64,000 bases of DNA from Morganella sibonii (lineage in GTDB: Bacteria; Pseudomonadota; Gammaproteobacteria; Enterobacterales; Enterobacteriaceae): the NCBI RefSeq assembly GCF_040560245.1, contig NZ_JAKMWP010000003.1; one strand, 5' to 3'. Of this stretch, positions 16,456 through 25,289 are shown one piece after another. Each line of letters starts with the position of its first letter. The stretch's first letter is position 1. The position numbers and the translations under genes are program-made. Under the pieces are notes generated by a model. That model saw only the letters and a program-made list of their open reading frames with translations. It had not been told where the DNA came from and made no database searches.

Positions 16456-17159
16456 TTTACATCCCCCCATTTACGTCCCAGCAAAACGGCCAGCAGCATG
16501 GCACTGACCCCGGCAATCACCGCGCTGCCCTGAATACCGGCCCGGGTCAGAATAATCGTGACGACAAAGGAGAAGAGTGCCCCGGCAAGTGCGCTTTTGG
16601 ATTTGATCAGCGGCACCACAATCGCCAGCAGAGTCGCCACCACCGAAAAGTCGAGCCGGAGCTGACTCAGGTCACTGATGCTGTGTGCCAGCACAATACC
16701 GAGGATACTGACCAGTACCCAGACCAGATAAAAACTCAGCCCGGCACCGAACAGATAGGCAAAACTCAGGCGCTGACGCCCGGCGACACTGACAGCAAAC
16801 AGTTCATCCGTCAGTAAAAAACCGATACCGGCCCGTTGCAGCGGCGAAAACGGCCGTACATGCGGGCGTAGTGTCAGCCCGTACAGCAGATGTTGCGAGG
16901 TGATAAAAAAGACGGAAACGAGAATAGTGATCACGCCTGCACCACTGTTAAGCAGGCCGAGCGTCACCAGCTGGGCGGCACCGGCAAATACCATGGCGGA
17001 CATCGCCACACTTTGCGCAAAGGTCAGGCCGCTGTCCACCGCCATTGATCCGGCGAGGATCGCCCACGGCACCACGGCCAGGTTGAGCGGGGTCATGTGC
17101 AGTGCACCGGTGAAAAAGTCTTTCAGCGGCGCGGCGGGTAATGCAGTTGTGGTTGTCAT
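16452..17159 (-). CDS. azlC: AzlC family branched-chain amino acid exporter subunit
   Basis: 235 residues with the AzlC/YgaZ landmarks (PLNLAVVPWAILAGS, SAMVFAGAAQLVTLGLL) and about eight hydrophobic segments. It forms a two-gene unit with azlD by an ATGA overlap. The start is 64 bp below an 18-bp motif that also precedes the adjacent araC-type gene, so it is likely activated by that regulator. Confidence 0.9.
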   Translation of the reverse strand: MTTTTALPAAPLKDFFTGALHMTPLNLAVVPWAILAGSMAVDSGLTFAQSVAMSAMVFAGAAQLVTLGLLNSGAGVITILVSVFFITSQHLLYGLTLRPHVRPFSPLQRAGIGFLLTDELFAVSVAGRQRLSFAYLFGAGLSFYLVWVLVSILGIVLAHSISDLSQLRLDFSVVATLLAIVVPLIKSKSALAGALFSFVVTIILTRAGIQGSAVIAGVSAMLLAVLLGRKWGDVK

Positions 17160-17222
17160 TTTTTATTATCCGTACAGCGTAAAACAGTCCGGATACTCTG
17201 CCATGACGCGGCAGCAAAAAGA

Positions 17223-17240
17223 TTGTACAAAATTGTTCAG
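17223..17240 (-). promoter_or_regulatory. AraC-type operator upstream of azlC
   Basis: The minus strand reads CTGAACAATTTTGTACAA. The same 18-mer, with one base changed, precedes the araC-type gene at 18143. The two copies sit 64 and 61 bp from their start codons in the same orientation. Confidence 0.65.
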
Positions 17241-17245
17241 CAGGC

Positions 17246-18082
17246 TCAGCGGTGCTGCATAAACTTGCCCGGCGAGACGCCCATCGCCCGTTTAAAATGA
17301 CGGGTAAAATGGCTTTGATCGGTAAACCCGCACTGCAAAGAGACATCCGCCGGGCGGCCGCCGGTTTGCAGCAGTTGCCGTGCTTTGCGCAGACGTGCCT
17401 GAATCAGCCAGGCATGAGGCGGCATGCCGTAACGCCGGCGGAACTGGCGCAAAAAATACCACGGGCTGAGATTGGCTATCGCGGCCAGTTCATCCAGAGA
17501 ATAATCAGTTTCCGGATGACTGTTCATCATTTCGGCAATATGCTGCAAACGCTGACCCGCCGGGGTGATCTCCGCCGGGCGGAACCCTTTTTTATTGTGA
17601 CGGGTGATAAGCCAGGCCAGTGTTGAGAGCAGCAGAGATCCTTTCAGCAGCCGGTTATCCGGTTTCATCAGGACATCGAACAGCAAGCGCAGTTGTGCCG
17701 CCAGGCCGGGGTCATGCACTACGGCGTGAGAAAACCAGGGCACAAACCCCTGCTCGGCAGATTTGAGATCCTGCATCAGCGTGTTCAGCATCTCCGGTGT
17801 CGGGTAAATCGCCCGGTAGGCCCAGCCGCTTTCCAGTGCAGCTGAACCGGTATGAATTTCATCGGAATTCACCAGAATGATATCGCCGGTCGGGGCATAA
17901 TGATTACTGCCGGTGCGGAAAAATTGCTGAACACCTTCTTCAATCACGCCGATACAAAATCCTTCGTGGGTATGACGGCTGAATTTTTGCTGATAGTAAC
18001 GGGCAGAGATCATCCCCAGACCATAAAAATCGTCCAGATGAAAGTAGTCCGCCTGTTCGCGGGAATGTCCGTCACTCTGCAT
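17246..18082 (-). CDS. AraC family transcriptional regulator of azlCD
   Basis: 278 residues. An N-terminal cupin sensing domain (about 20-150; HTHEGFCIGVIEEG) is followed by the two-HTH AraC domain in the last 100 residues (LDELAAIANLSPWYFLRQFRRRYG and VSLQCGFTDQSHFTRHFKRAMGVSPG). It is on the same strand as azlCD, whose promoter carries the operator also found before this gene, so it probably autoregulates and activates export when branched-chain amino acids or toxic analogues build up. Confidence 0.92.
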   Translation of the reverse strand: MQSDGHSREQADYFHLDDFYGLGMISARYYQQKFSRHTHEGFCIGVIEEGVQQFFRTGSNHYAPTGDIILVNSDEIHTGSAALESGWAYRAIYPTPEMLNTLMQDLKSAEQGFVPWFSHAVVHDPGLAAQLRLLFDVLMKPDNRLLKGSLLLSTLAWLITRHNKKGFRPAEITPAGQRLQHIAEMMNSHPETDYSLDELAAIANLSPWYFLRQFRRRYGMPPHAWLIQARLRKARQLLQTGGRPADVSLQCGFTDQSHFTRHFKRAMGVSPGKFMQHR

Positions 18083-18142
18083 GGTGTGTCCTGATCTGCT
18101 TTTACTGTAACCGGTTATTATCGCGCGGCTTTACGCTCTGTC

Positions 18143-18160
18143 TTGTACAAAATTGCTCAG
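18143..18160 (-). promoter_or_regulatory. AraC-type operator upstream of its own gene
   Basis: The minus strand reads CTGAGCAATTTTGTACAA, matching 17 of 18 bases of the site before azlC and lying 61 bp before the araC start. Confidence 0.65.
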
Positions 18161-18170
18161 TTGCGGTATA

Positions 18171-18575
18171 TCAGCCGATCAGTTTTCGTGCTGCCAGGTC
18201 GTTGATAATCAGTGCAGCCACCAGGGAACAGCGGGGAAGATCGCGGCTGTCCAGCCAGTCCAGCTCAGCAATTTCTGCCGCCGGTTGTAATTCGCCGGTA
18301 AATTCCGCCTGATAACAGCGGATACGCACCTGTGTACCGTCCTGTTTGCCATCCGCCTGTCCGGTGAATTCCCCGTAAAACGTAATGGTGTCCGGTTTCA
18401 GGACTACCGTCAGCTCCTCATCAATTTCACGGCACAGCGCCTGTTCATCCGTTTCACCGGCTTCACGTTTGCCGCCCGGCGCGTAGAACAGGGTTTTGTT
18501 ATGGGAGCGTACCATCGCCACTTTGCCGTCTTTCAGGGTAATTAACGCCAGTTTATCGATCATTTTTGCGCTCAT
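18171..18575 (-). CDS. NUDIX hydrolase
   Basis: 134 residues with a full Nudix box (GGKREAGETDEQALCREIDEEL) at about residues 36-57. Small MutT-like size suggests a nucleotide or nucleotide-sugar diphosphatase. It ends 10 bp before the operator of the araC-type gene, on the same strand, but the operator suggests independent transcription of that gene. Confidence 0.9.
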   Translation of the reverse strand: MSAKMIDKLALITLKDGKVAMVRSHNKTLFYAPGGKREAGETDEQALCREIDEELTVVLKPDTITFYGEFTGQADGKQDGTQVRIRCYQAEFTGELQPAAEIAELDWLDSRDLPRCSLVAALIINDLAARKLIG

Positions 18576-18768
18576 CGCAGTTCCTTTATCACCGGGGTAA
18601 ATGTGTGCTTTGCAGCCATTATGACACTGTGCGTTCCGGTCAGTGTCAACTTTTTTGCTACTGACAGTTTCCGTGACTGATCTTCCGTGCGGATTGCAGA
18701 TTTGGCAGGATAAGCACCGGATATATCCGCACTTTTAATTCACATTATTTATATCAGGGACAAATATC

Positions 18769-19965
18769 GTGTCTCCTGCGGGTATCTATATGAAAAATAA
18801 CGTTATGCTGATTTTACTTTCTCTGTCACTGGCGGTGTTTGGTGTCATTACCACTGAAGTGGCGGTGATAGGTTTGCTGCCGCAACTGACGGAACAACTA
18901 CAGATCACGGCACCACAGGTCGGGTTCCTGGTCAGTATCTATGCGGTGGTGGTGGCCATTACCGGGCCTGCCATCACACTGATGCTGGGACGCTATAACC
19001 GCAAAACAGTTTTACTGGTGATTATGGCGATCTTTATTGTTTCCAATATCGCATATGCTATTACGCATCAGTATGATGTAATTCTCTTTTTCCGTATCCT
19101 GCCTGCGCTGACACACGCGGTATTTTTTGCCATTGCTCTGGTGGTGGCGGCTAATGTGGTCCCGCCTGCACGATCTGCTCATGCGATTGCAATTGTGTTT
19201 TCCGGGGTGGCTGTCGGTATGGTACTGGGGATGCCGCTCAGTGCTTTTATTGCGGAAATTTTCACACTCAGTGCGGCGTTCTGGTTCGGGGCGCTGACCA
19301 GTGTGGTCGCTTTTACCGGGATCGCGCTGTTTGTGCCGTCATTGCCGGTGACACAGGCACTGAAAGTGAGAGAACAGCTGGCGATTCTGCAACGCCGTGA
19401 CGTATGGCTGAGTATTGCGGCAGTGACGCTGATTTTTTCTGCGATGTTTGCAGGGTTCAGCTATATCGCCGATTATCTCGTCACAATTACCGGTTTTTCC
19501 AATAATATGACCAGCGCATTACTGGTGGTGTTCGGTATCAGCGGCTATTTCGGTAACTTTATTTTCAGCCGCTATTTGCAGCGTAATGTTATTAAAACCA
19601 CGTCATTGTATCCGCTGCTGTTTATCCTGATTTACCTGGCAGTCTGGTTGTGCGGTTCTTCGCCGTGGCTGATGGTGCCGGTGGTGGTGCTCTGGGGAAT
19701 ACTGCATACCTCCGGGTTGATCGTCAGCCAGACCTGGCTGCTGCGTGAGGCCGGAAATACACCGGAATTTGCCAACAGCCTGTATATCGGTTTTTCCAAT
19801 CTCGGGATCACCCTGGGGGCGATGGCAGGCGGGCGAATGATCCGCAGTTTTGGTGTCGATACTATTATCTGGGCAGGAATTGTATTTGCCGCGGCGGCGT
19901 TTATCACGGTGCGGCTGAAAGTCCGGCAGCAGGCAGCGGCACACACCATCTGCCGCGCCGGTTAA
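18769..19965 (+). CDS. MFS transporter, DHA1 type
   Basis: 398 residues from GTG 18769 (GGGA 8-11 nt upstream) or from ATG 18790. It is a 12-helix MFS protein with LGRYNRKTVLLV as the cytoplasmic loop motif, close to the YdhP/AraJ-type drug and sugar efflux group. The last 4 bp overlap the convergent LysR gene. Substrate unknown. Confidence 0.87.
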   Translation: MSPAGIYMKNNVMLILLSLSLAVFGVITTEVAVIGLLPQLTEQLQITAPQVGFLVSIYAVVVAITGPAITLMLGRYNRKTVLLVIMAIFIVSNIAYAITHQYDVILFFRILPALTHAVFFAIALVVAANVVPPARSAHAIAIVFSGVAVGMVLGMPLSAFIAEIFTLSAAFWFGALTSVVAFTGIALFVPSLPVTQALKVREQLAILQRRDVWLSIAAVTLIFSAMFAGFSYIADYLVTITGFSNNMTSALLVVFGISGYFGNFIFSRYLQRNVIKTTSLYPLLFILIYLAVWLCGSSPWLMVPVVVLWGILHTSGLIVSQTWLLREAGNTPEFANSLYIGFSNLGITLGAMAGGRMIRSFGVDTIIWAGIVFAAAAFITVRLKVRQQAAAHTICRAG

Positions 19966-20870
19966 TCAAACGCACCCCGGCGGGCAGCAGCCAGCAGGGC
20001 ATCTGTCACACAGCGGGTTCTGGCCGGTAACTGCGGCATCTGCGGCCGGAGAATATGCACCGGGGTCTGTGTGCCGTCACAGGCGGGAAGTACCCGGCAT
20101 AGCGACCCGTCAGCCAGATAATCACCGATCATCCATAACGGCAGCTGGGCGATTCCGTGTCCGCCCAGCACCGCAGCCAGCATGGCATCACCATCCGCCA
20201 GTTCATAAAACGGCGGCGGGATGATGCGTAAAAGCTGCCCGTTATCATGCAGTGACCAGTAAAACGGCTTATCACGGCGGAATCCGGTAATACAGCGGTG
20301 CTGCATCAGTTCACCGGTATCCGCCGGCGTACCTGCCTGCGCCAGATAATCCGGCGCGGCACATAACACCGAGGTCTGAGTGGTCAGCTGCCGGGCAACC
20401 AGGTGGCTGCTGTCAGGCGGTTCACCGATGCGGATTGCCAGATCAACGCCTTCTTCCGCCAGGTCAATAAACCGTTCACGGAAAGAGATACTCATCATCA
20501 GTTGCGGATGCTGAGCCATCAGTTTTTCCAGTACCGGCATCACCCGGCGGCGGCCGAATGCGGCGGGTAAATCAATCCGTAACCGGCCGCTCAGGGTAGT
20601 TTGCTGCTCACTGATTTCATCTGCCGCCTCGCCGAGAATGGCAAGTGCCGACAGGCAGCGGGTCAGATAGCGTTCTCCTGCCGGGGTCAGGGTAATACGG
20701 CGGTTGCCGCGCTGAAATAAACTGACACCAAGCGCGGCCTCCAGCTGGCTTATCCGTTTACCGGCGGCTGATTTTGTGATCCCCAGTTTGTCTGCTGCCG
20801 CCGTAAAACTGCCGCTCTGAGCGGCGGCCACAAAGGCAGTAATACCGGAAAAAGAATCTGTTTTCTGCAT
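19962..20870 (-). CDS. LysR family transcriptional regulator
   Basis: 302 residues with the N-terminal winged HTH (FTAAADKLGITKSAAGKRISQLEAALG) and a periplasmic-binding-like effector domain. It is divergent from the tandem phzF pair and convergent with an MFS gene. Position suggests it controls phzF, the usual arrangement for LysR genes. Confidence 0.92.
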   Translation of the reverse strand: MQKTDSFSGITAFVAAAQSGSFTAAADKLGITKSAAGKRISQLEAALGVSLFQRGNRRITLTPAGERYLTRCLSALAILGEAADEISEQQTTLSGRLRIDLPAAFGRRRVMPVLEKLMAQHPQLMMSISFRERFIDLAEEGVDLAIRIGEPPDSSHLVARQLTTQTSVLCAAPDYLAQAGTPADTGELMQHRCITGFRRDKPFYWSLHDNGQLLRIIPPPFYELADGDAMLAAVLGGHGIAQLPLWMIGDYLADGSLCRVLPACDGTQTPVHILRPQMPQLPARTRCVTDALLAAARRGAFD

Positions 20871-20970
20871 AATCAGTTTTTACTGTGATTGCTAATCGTT
20901 TCATCATAAGCGTTTTCTGTGATAAAAATCATCTTGTCTGCTCTGTTACCACATAAAAAGGATAATAACG

Positions 20971-21813
20971 TTGAATACCCGCACTTATCAGTTTTACCAG
21001 GTTGATGTTTTTTCTGATGTCCCGCTGCTGGGGAATGCCCTCGCGGTGGTGGTTGATGCGGATGATATGACGGATGAAGAAATGCACCGTTTTGCCCGCT
21101 GGACAAATCTCAGTGAAACCACGTTTCTGCTGAAACCGCAGGATCCGCAGGCGGATTACCGTGTCCGCATTTTCACGCCGGACGGCGAACTGCCGTTTGC
21201 CGGGCACCCGACCCTGGGCACCTGTTATGTCTGGCGTGAAACGCAGCAGTTTACAGAGACACGCGATATCATTCAGGAGTGTGGTGTCGGCCCGGTGACG
21301 ATCCGTCAGCAGGATAACCGGCTGGCATTTGCCGCACCCGCGTTGCTGCGCGGCGGGGATACTGATCCGCAGCAGGTGGCTTATATTGTGAAAGCGCTGG
21401 GGCTGCGTGATGAAGATGTGGTGCGCACCGCCTGGGTTGATAACGGGCCGGGATGGATTGGGCTGCAACTGACGTCGGTGGAGAAAGTGCTGGCCGCGAA
21501 GCCGGATTATTCTCTGCTGAAGGGGTACGATATCGGTCTTTGCGCGCTGTATGATGACCAGAACGGGCCGGTTGCACTGGAAGTTCGTGCATTATGCTGT
21601 TCTTTATCAGAAGAAGACCCCGTGACCGGCAGTCTTAATGCTTCGCTTGCTCAGTGGCTGATCGGCGAAGGTATTTTACCGGAGCGCTATGTGGCCGGTC
21701 AGGGGCAGGTTATCAACCGTGACGGCAAAATATTTGTCACTAAGGAAGCGGGACAGGTATGGGTTGCCGGAGATGTGACCTGTGTAATCACCGGACAAGC
21801 AACTCTGCGCTGA
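20971..21813 (+). CDS. PhzF family epimerase/isomerase, copy 1
   Basis: 280 residues starting at TTG (ribosome binding site AAAAGG). The family start VDVFSDVPLLGNALAVV, catalytic Glu49 within NLSETTF and the later GHPTLG and DPVTGSLNASLAQWL motifs are all present. PhzF proteins isomerise or epimerise small acids such as phenazine precursors; the enterobacterial members lack a phenazine pathway. It is followed 27 bp later by a second copy. Confidence 0.9.
   Translation: MNTRTYQFYQVDVFSDVPLLGNALAVVVDADDMTDEEMHRFARWTNLSETTFLLKPQDPQADYRVRIFTPDGELPFAGHPTLGTCYVWRETQQFTETRDIIQECGVGPVTIRQQDNRLAFAAPALLRGGDTDPQQVAYIVKALGLRDEDVVRTAWVDNGPGWIGLQLTSVEKVLAAKPDYSLLKGYDIGLCALYDDQNGPVALEVRALCCSLSEEDPVTGSLNASLAQWLIGEGILPERYVAGQGQVINRDGKIFVTKEAGQVWVAGDVTCVITGQATLR
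20998..21234 (+). repeat. Near-identical 5' block shared by the phzF pair
   Basis: This 237-bp block of copy 1 aligns without gaps at a constant offset of 870 bp to 21868-22104 in copy 2. By eye roughly nine of ten bases match, including a run of about 35 identical bases. After the block the genes diverge sharply, both in DNA and protein. Confidence 0.85.
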
Positions 21814-21840
21814 CCGAAGCTGAATCAAAGGATATTAACC

Positions 21841-22698
21841 GTGAACAGTAAAACCCATCCTTTTTATCAGGTTGATGTATTTTCTGACGTTCCGCTGCTG
21901 GGGAATGCTCTGGCCGTTGTGGCGGATGCGGATGATCTGAGCGATGAAGAAATGCACCGTTTTGCCCGCTGGACAAACCTCAGTGAAACCACGTTTCTGC
22001 TGAAACCGCAGAATTCGCAGGCGGATTACCGTGTCCGTATCTTCACGCCGGACGGCGAGCTGCCGTTTGCCGGGCATCCGACCCTGGGCAGTTGTCATGT
22101 CTGGAAGCAGCATACAGGTTTCAGTGAAACGCGGGATATCATTCAGGAATGTGCCGCCGGGCTTATTACGCTGCGTCAGTCTGAACAGGGAACCGCCTTT
22201 GCCGCACCGCCGATGATTAATGAACGGGTTCTGACAGAAGACGAGTGCAATACGGTTGCGCTGGCTTACGGCATCCCCCGCAGTGTTATTTTGCAGGCAA
22301 AATATATTGATAACGGCCCGGCCTGGACCGGAGTTGAAGTGGATTCCGTTGCCCGTCTGCTGGCTATCACGCCGGATTATGGCCTGCTCAGTCAGTCCGG
22401 TAATAAGGCATTGTATAAAATCGGTGTGTGCGCCCGATATCCGGCAGGCAGTGATGCCGCACTTGTGGTAAGGGCATTTATTAACCGCAGAGGGGCGGAA
22501 GATCCGGTCACCGGCAGCCTGAACGCAGCACTGGCACAGTGGCTTATCAGCAACGGCACATTACCGGCGCACTATCTGGCGCGTCAGGGCGAAAGTATGA
22601 AACGTGACGGCTGGCTGAGTGTCCGGCAGGATGCGGACGGAATTTGGGTCGGCGGTGCGGTGACCGGTTGTATCCGGGGACTGGTGTCACTGCGCTGA
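21841..22698 (+). CDS. PhzF family epimerase/isomerase, copy 2
   Basis: 285 residues from GTG (ribosome binding site AAAGGA). It has the same core motifs as copy 1 (NLSETTF with catalytic Glu, GHPTLG, DPVTGSLNAALAQWL) but the C-terminal two thirds differ in about half of the positions, so it may use another substrate. The first third is nearly identical to copy 1. Both share the LysR-controlled promoter upstream, probably as one operon. Confidence 0.9.
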   Translation: MNSKTHPFYQVDVFSDVPLLGNALAVVADADDLSDEEMHRFARWTNLSETTFLLKPQNSQADYRVRIFTPDGELPFAGHPTLGSCHVWKQHTGFSETRDIIQECAAGLITLRQSEQGTAFAAPPMINERVLTEDECNTVALAYGIPRSVILQAKYIDNGPAWTGVEVDSVARLLAITPDYGLLSQSGNKALYKIGVCARYPAGSDAALVVRAFINRRGAEDPVTGSLNAALAQWLISNGTLPAHYLARQGESMKRDGWLSVRQDADGIWVGGAVTGCIRGLVSLR

Positions 22699-22732
22699 AA
22701 CAATGTTACTAAACAATGTCACCGGCCGGGGA

Positions 22733-23347
22733 TTATTCCGCCGGTGATTTCAGTGCCGGTTGCAGTACGCTCTGACCGGCACGTACCATCTCCGCCAGTT
22801 GATCCGCGCTTTCACCGGCCCGGGCGCGCAGGGAAATACTGTGCAGAAAAGCCGTCAATGTTTTTGCCAGCAGCGCGGCGGAATCCGGATCGCGCAGTGC
22901 GTTTTTCTCTTCATTCAGGCAATCCAGTACCATCATTTCCTGTGCCGCAATCACTTCCTGAAGGCGTTTGCGGATCGCCGGATCATTCACTTCTGCAGCT
23001 GCGGTCGATAGCACCATACATCCGGCCGGGCCATGCTCTCCGGTATACAGCGTGACGGTGGCCTGTAACCAGCGGGTCAGACGGGCAGCCAGCGGCTCTC
23101 CGGGAGTGCGCGGTGCCAGCGCAGCGGTGTAGTGCGCTTGTGCTGTCTCGCCGAATCGGTCCATCGCCAGCTGATAAAGCCGCTCTTTATTACCGAAAGC
23201 GGCGTACAGGCTGGGTTTTTTCATTCCCGTTTCTGCGGCCAGTTCATCAAGAGACGTCGCGGTATAGCCTTTGCGCCAGAACTGCACCATGATTTTATCC
23301 AGTGCGGCGGCACTGTCGTAATTCCGTGGTCTGCCTTTTTGTGCCAT
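22733..23347 (-). CDS. TetR/AcrR family transcriptional regulator
   Basis: 204 residues with a TetR HTH (TSLDELAAETGMKKPSLYAAFGNKERL) at about residues 31-55. It is divergent from a DJ-1/PfpI gene, with two operator-like repeats between the start codons. It probably represses both genes. The rest is helical with no ligand identified. Confidence 0.92.
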   Translation of the reverse strand: MAQKGRPRNYDSAAALDKIMVQFWRKGYTATSLDELAAETGMKKPSLYAAFGNKERLYQLAMDRFGETAQAHYTAALAPRTPGEPLAARLTRWLQATVTLYTGEHGPAGCMVLSTAAAEVNDPAIRKRLQEVIAAQEMMVLDCLNEEKNALRDPDSAALLAKTLTAFLHSISLRARAGESADQLAEMVRAGQSVLQPALKSPAE

Positions 23348-23351
23348 TTTA

Positions 23352-23415
23352 TTACCGATCAGTATAAAAACATTTTACATCATTGTACCGCATGTATTAT
23401 TTTACCGATTAGTAA
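23352..23415. promoter_or_regulatory. Two TetR operator repeats
   Basis: TTACCGATCAGTAT at 23352-23365 and TTACCGATTAGTAA at 23402-23415 lie 50 bp apart. The first 12 bases share 11 positions, and each is a near palindrome around GATC or GATT (TTAC-YGAT-NGTA). They fill the divergent promoter. Confidence 0.6.
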
Positions 23416-23441
23416 ATAAATGCCATTCACGGAGTATTCTG

Positions 23442-24227
23442 ATGTCTGATCATGATTATGCGGTTGATACGATTTACGGGCTGAGCACGCCCTCCATTCA
23501 GGCTCTGGTTGCGGCCGGACGTGCATCACAGCCTGCATTGCTGAAAGTCGGGATTTTTGTTTGCCCGGGCTATATGCCGATGGATATCAACGGCGCACAG
23601 TCCGTTTTTACGATCGCCGGGGCGGAAATCTGTTTTATCTGGAAACGCCGTGAACTGGTGGAGGGGTACATCGGCTGGCCGACAATGCCGACAATGACGT
23701 TCGATGAGTGTCCGGACGATCTGGATGTGCTGGTGACCGGGATGGTTCCGCCGGAAGTGATTGAAGACCCGGAAGTCATCCGCTTTTTTGCGCAGGCAGG
23801 TAAAAAGGCAAAATACGTTATCGGCACCTGCTACGGCTCATTGATGCTGGGTACTGCCGGGTTACTCAACGGCAAAAGGGCAACCAGTAACAGCAATGTG
23901 GTGCCGATGCTGCCGGATGTCGGTGCTGTCGCGGTCGGCGGCAGTGATGTGGTGATCGACGGGACAATATATACCTCCGGCCCGGCGACCGGCTCTTTTG
24001 ATGCTTCACTGCTGGTGCTGAAAGCGCTGCGGGGTGAGGAGATGGCTGCGCTGGTTGAACTGGCGATTGAATACGATCCGCGTCCGCCGTTCCGCACCGG
24101 GTCACCGGAACTTGCGGGGCCGGAAATGACCGCCATTTCGCAAAGTATGACCGCACCGCTGAACCGGCAATATCACGACGCCGCGAAGCGGGGCTATGCC
24201 CGCTTTCAGCAGATGATTCAGGACTGA
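23442..24227 (+). CDS. DJ-1/PfpI family protein (isonitrile hydratase-like)
   Basis: 261 residues of the class I glutamine amidotransferase/DJ-1 fold. Cys130 in GTCYGS is the nucleophile elbow. A family member with FVCPGYMPMDINGAQ at the N terminus resembles isonitrile hydratases and related transcription-factor amidase domains, though no HTH is present. Control by the adjacent TetR is likely. Its 3' end overlaps the convergent hydrolase gene by 10 bp. Confidence 0.85.
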   Translation: MSDHDYAVDTIYGLSTPSIQALVAAGRASQPALLKVGIFVCPGYMPMDINGAQSVFTIAGAEICFIWKRRELVEGYIGWPTMPTMTFDECPDDLDVLVTGMVPPEVIEDPEVIRFFAQAGKKAKYVIGTCYGSLMLGTAGLLNGKRATSNSNVVPMLPDVGAVAVGGSDVVIDGTIYTSGPATGSFDASLLVLKALRGEEMAALVELAIEYDPRPPFRTGSPELAGPEMTAISQSMTAPLNRQYHDAAKRGYARFQQMIQD

Positions 24228-25285
24228 CAAGCCGGATAATAGGCTGTTAAATCCGGGGTTTTGTTTTTGATCCAGTCAGTGATCAGAGACAATGCCCCGG
24301 GATAATAGGCTTCCCGTCCTGCGTACAGGAATTGCCACTGACGCAGTACCGGCCAGTCGCTGCTGAGCTGATAATTAAATGCCGGGGATTGTAATAAACC
24401 ATGCCCGGCCTGCGGAAAGACAATAACGTTTGCCTGCGGGTTATTTTTCAGAAGAGACTGATAGCGGCAGGCGTTCGGCAGGGCATCCACGTTGAGATCC
24501 TCCGCACCCCATACGGCCAGCACCCGGCCGTTCATCTGCGGGATCGCCGGTGAGGCATCACTCAGGTAATTTTTGACCACAAACGCAAAGCGATCCGGTG
24601 ACATATCACCGCGCTCTGCCGGGTTTTCTGAGCCGCCGGCACCAAATATCCGGTCATTATCCGCCTGTTCTGCGGCCAGCAATTGTGTTATTTCTTCCGG
24701 CGATTTTCCCTGCTGTGCGTAGCGCAGTCTCTGATAAAACTGCCCCTGGTCCCGCCAGTTCACGGCACCGCCGATAATTACGGAAAAGGCGGGCTGTGAT
24801 TGTGATGCTGCCACCGGGATCACCCATCCGGCCTGGGAAAAGCCGAGAAAACCAATCTGCACCGGGGTGTTCTGATAGCGGGACTGCATCAGTGACAGAG
24901 CAGCCACCGCCTCCTCAGCGCGATCATCCATGGACTGATGCAGCCAGTTTCCCTGACTGCTGCCGGTACCGGCTTTATCCCAGGAAAATACTGCAACACC
25001 GGCATCCAGTAAGGCGTTAAATAACGGGTTATATCCGTTGTCTGAGTACCGGTCCTGCGGACCATCACCATGAATAATCACGGCAACCGCCGCAGGGTGT
25101 CCGTTACCGGGCAGCAGCAGGGTGCCGGAAAGGGTATTTCCCTGTGAGGTGAAGGTCAGCTCTTTGGTAATGGCATTATCGAAATCAAAATCATCAAGAT
25201 GACCGGTAAAGAACAATATCAGCCCGGCCGTCAGTAACAGCAGGGCGAGCCAGGCAAGCATCCGGCGGATATAACGCGCTAACAT
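24218..25285 (-). CDS. Membrane-anchored alpha/beta hydrolase
   Basis: 355 residues. A hydrophobic segment at about residues 9-27 is a signal anchor. The alpha/beta hydrolase body carries the nucleophile elbow GFSQAG near residues 143-148, an oxyanion HGDG near 72-75 and a C-terminal AGHGLL with the catalytic His. The substrate is unknown; an acyl or peptide ester is likely. It follows the fused beta-lactamase-like gene by 4 bp, so both are probably co-transcribed. Confidence 0.85.
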   Translation of the reverse strand: MLARYIRRMLAWLALLLLTAGLILFFTGHLDDFDFDNAITKELTFTSQGNTLSGTLLLPGNGHPAAVAVIIHGDGPQDRYSDNGYNPLFNALLDAGVAVFSWDKAGTGSSQGNWLHQSMDDRAEEAVAALSLMQSRYQNTPVQIGFLGFSQAGWVIPVAASQSQPAFSVIIGGAVNWRDQGQFYQRLRYAQQGKSPEEITQLLAAEQADNDRIFGAGGSENPAERGDMSPDRFAFVVKNYLSDASPAIPQMNGRVLAVWGAEDLNVDALPNACRYQSLLKNNPQANVIVFPQAGHGLLQSPAFNYQLSSDWPVLRQWQFLYAGREAYYPGALSLITDWIKNKTPDLTAYYPACQS

Positions 25286-25289
25286 GTTG

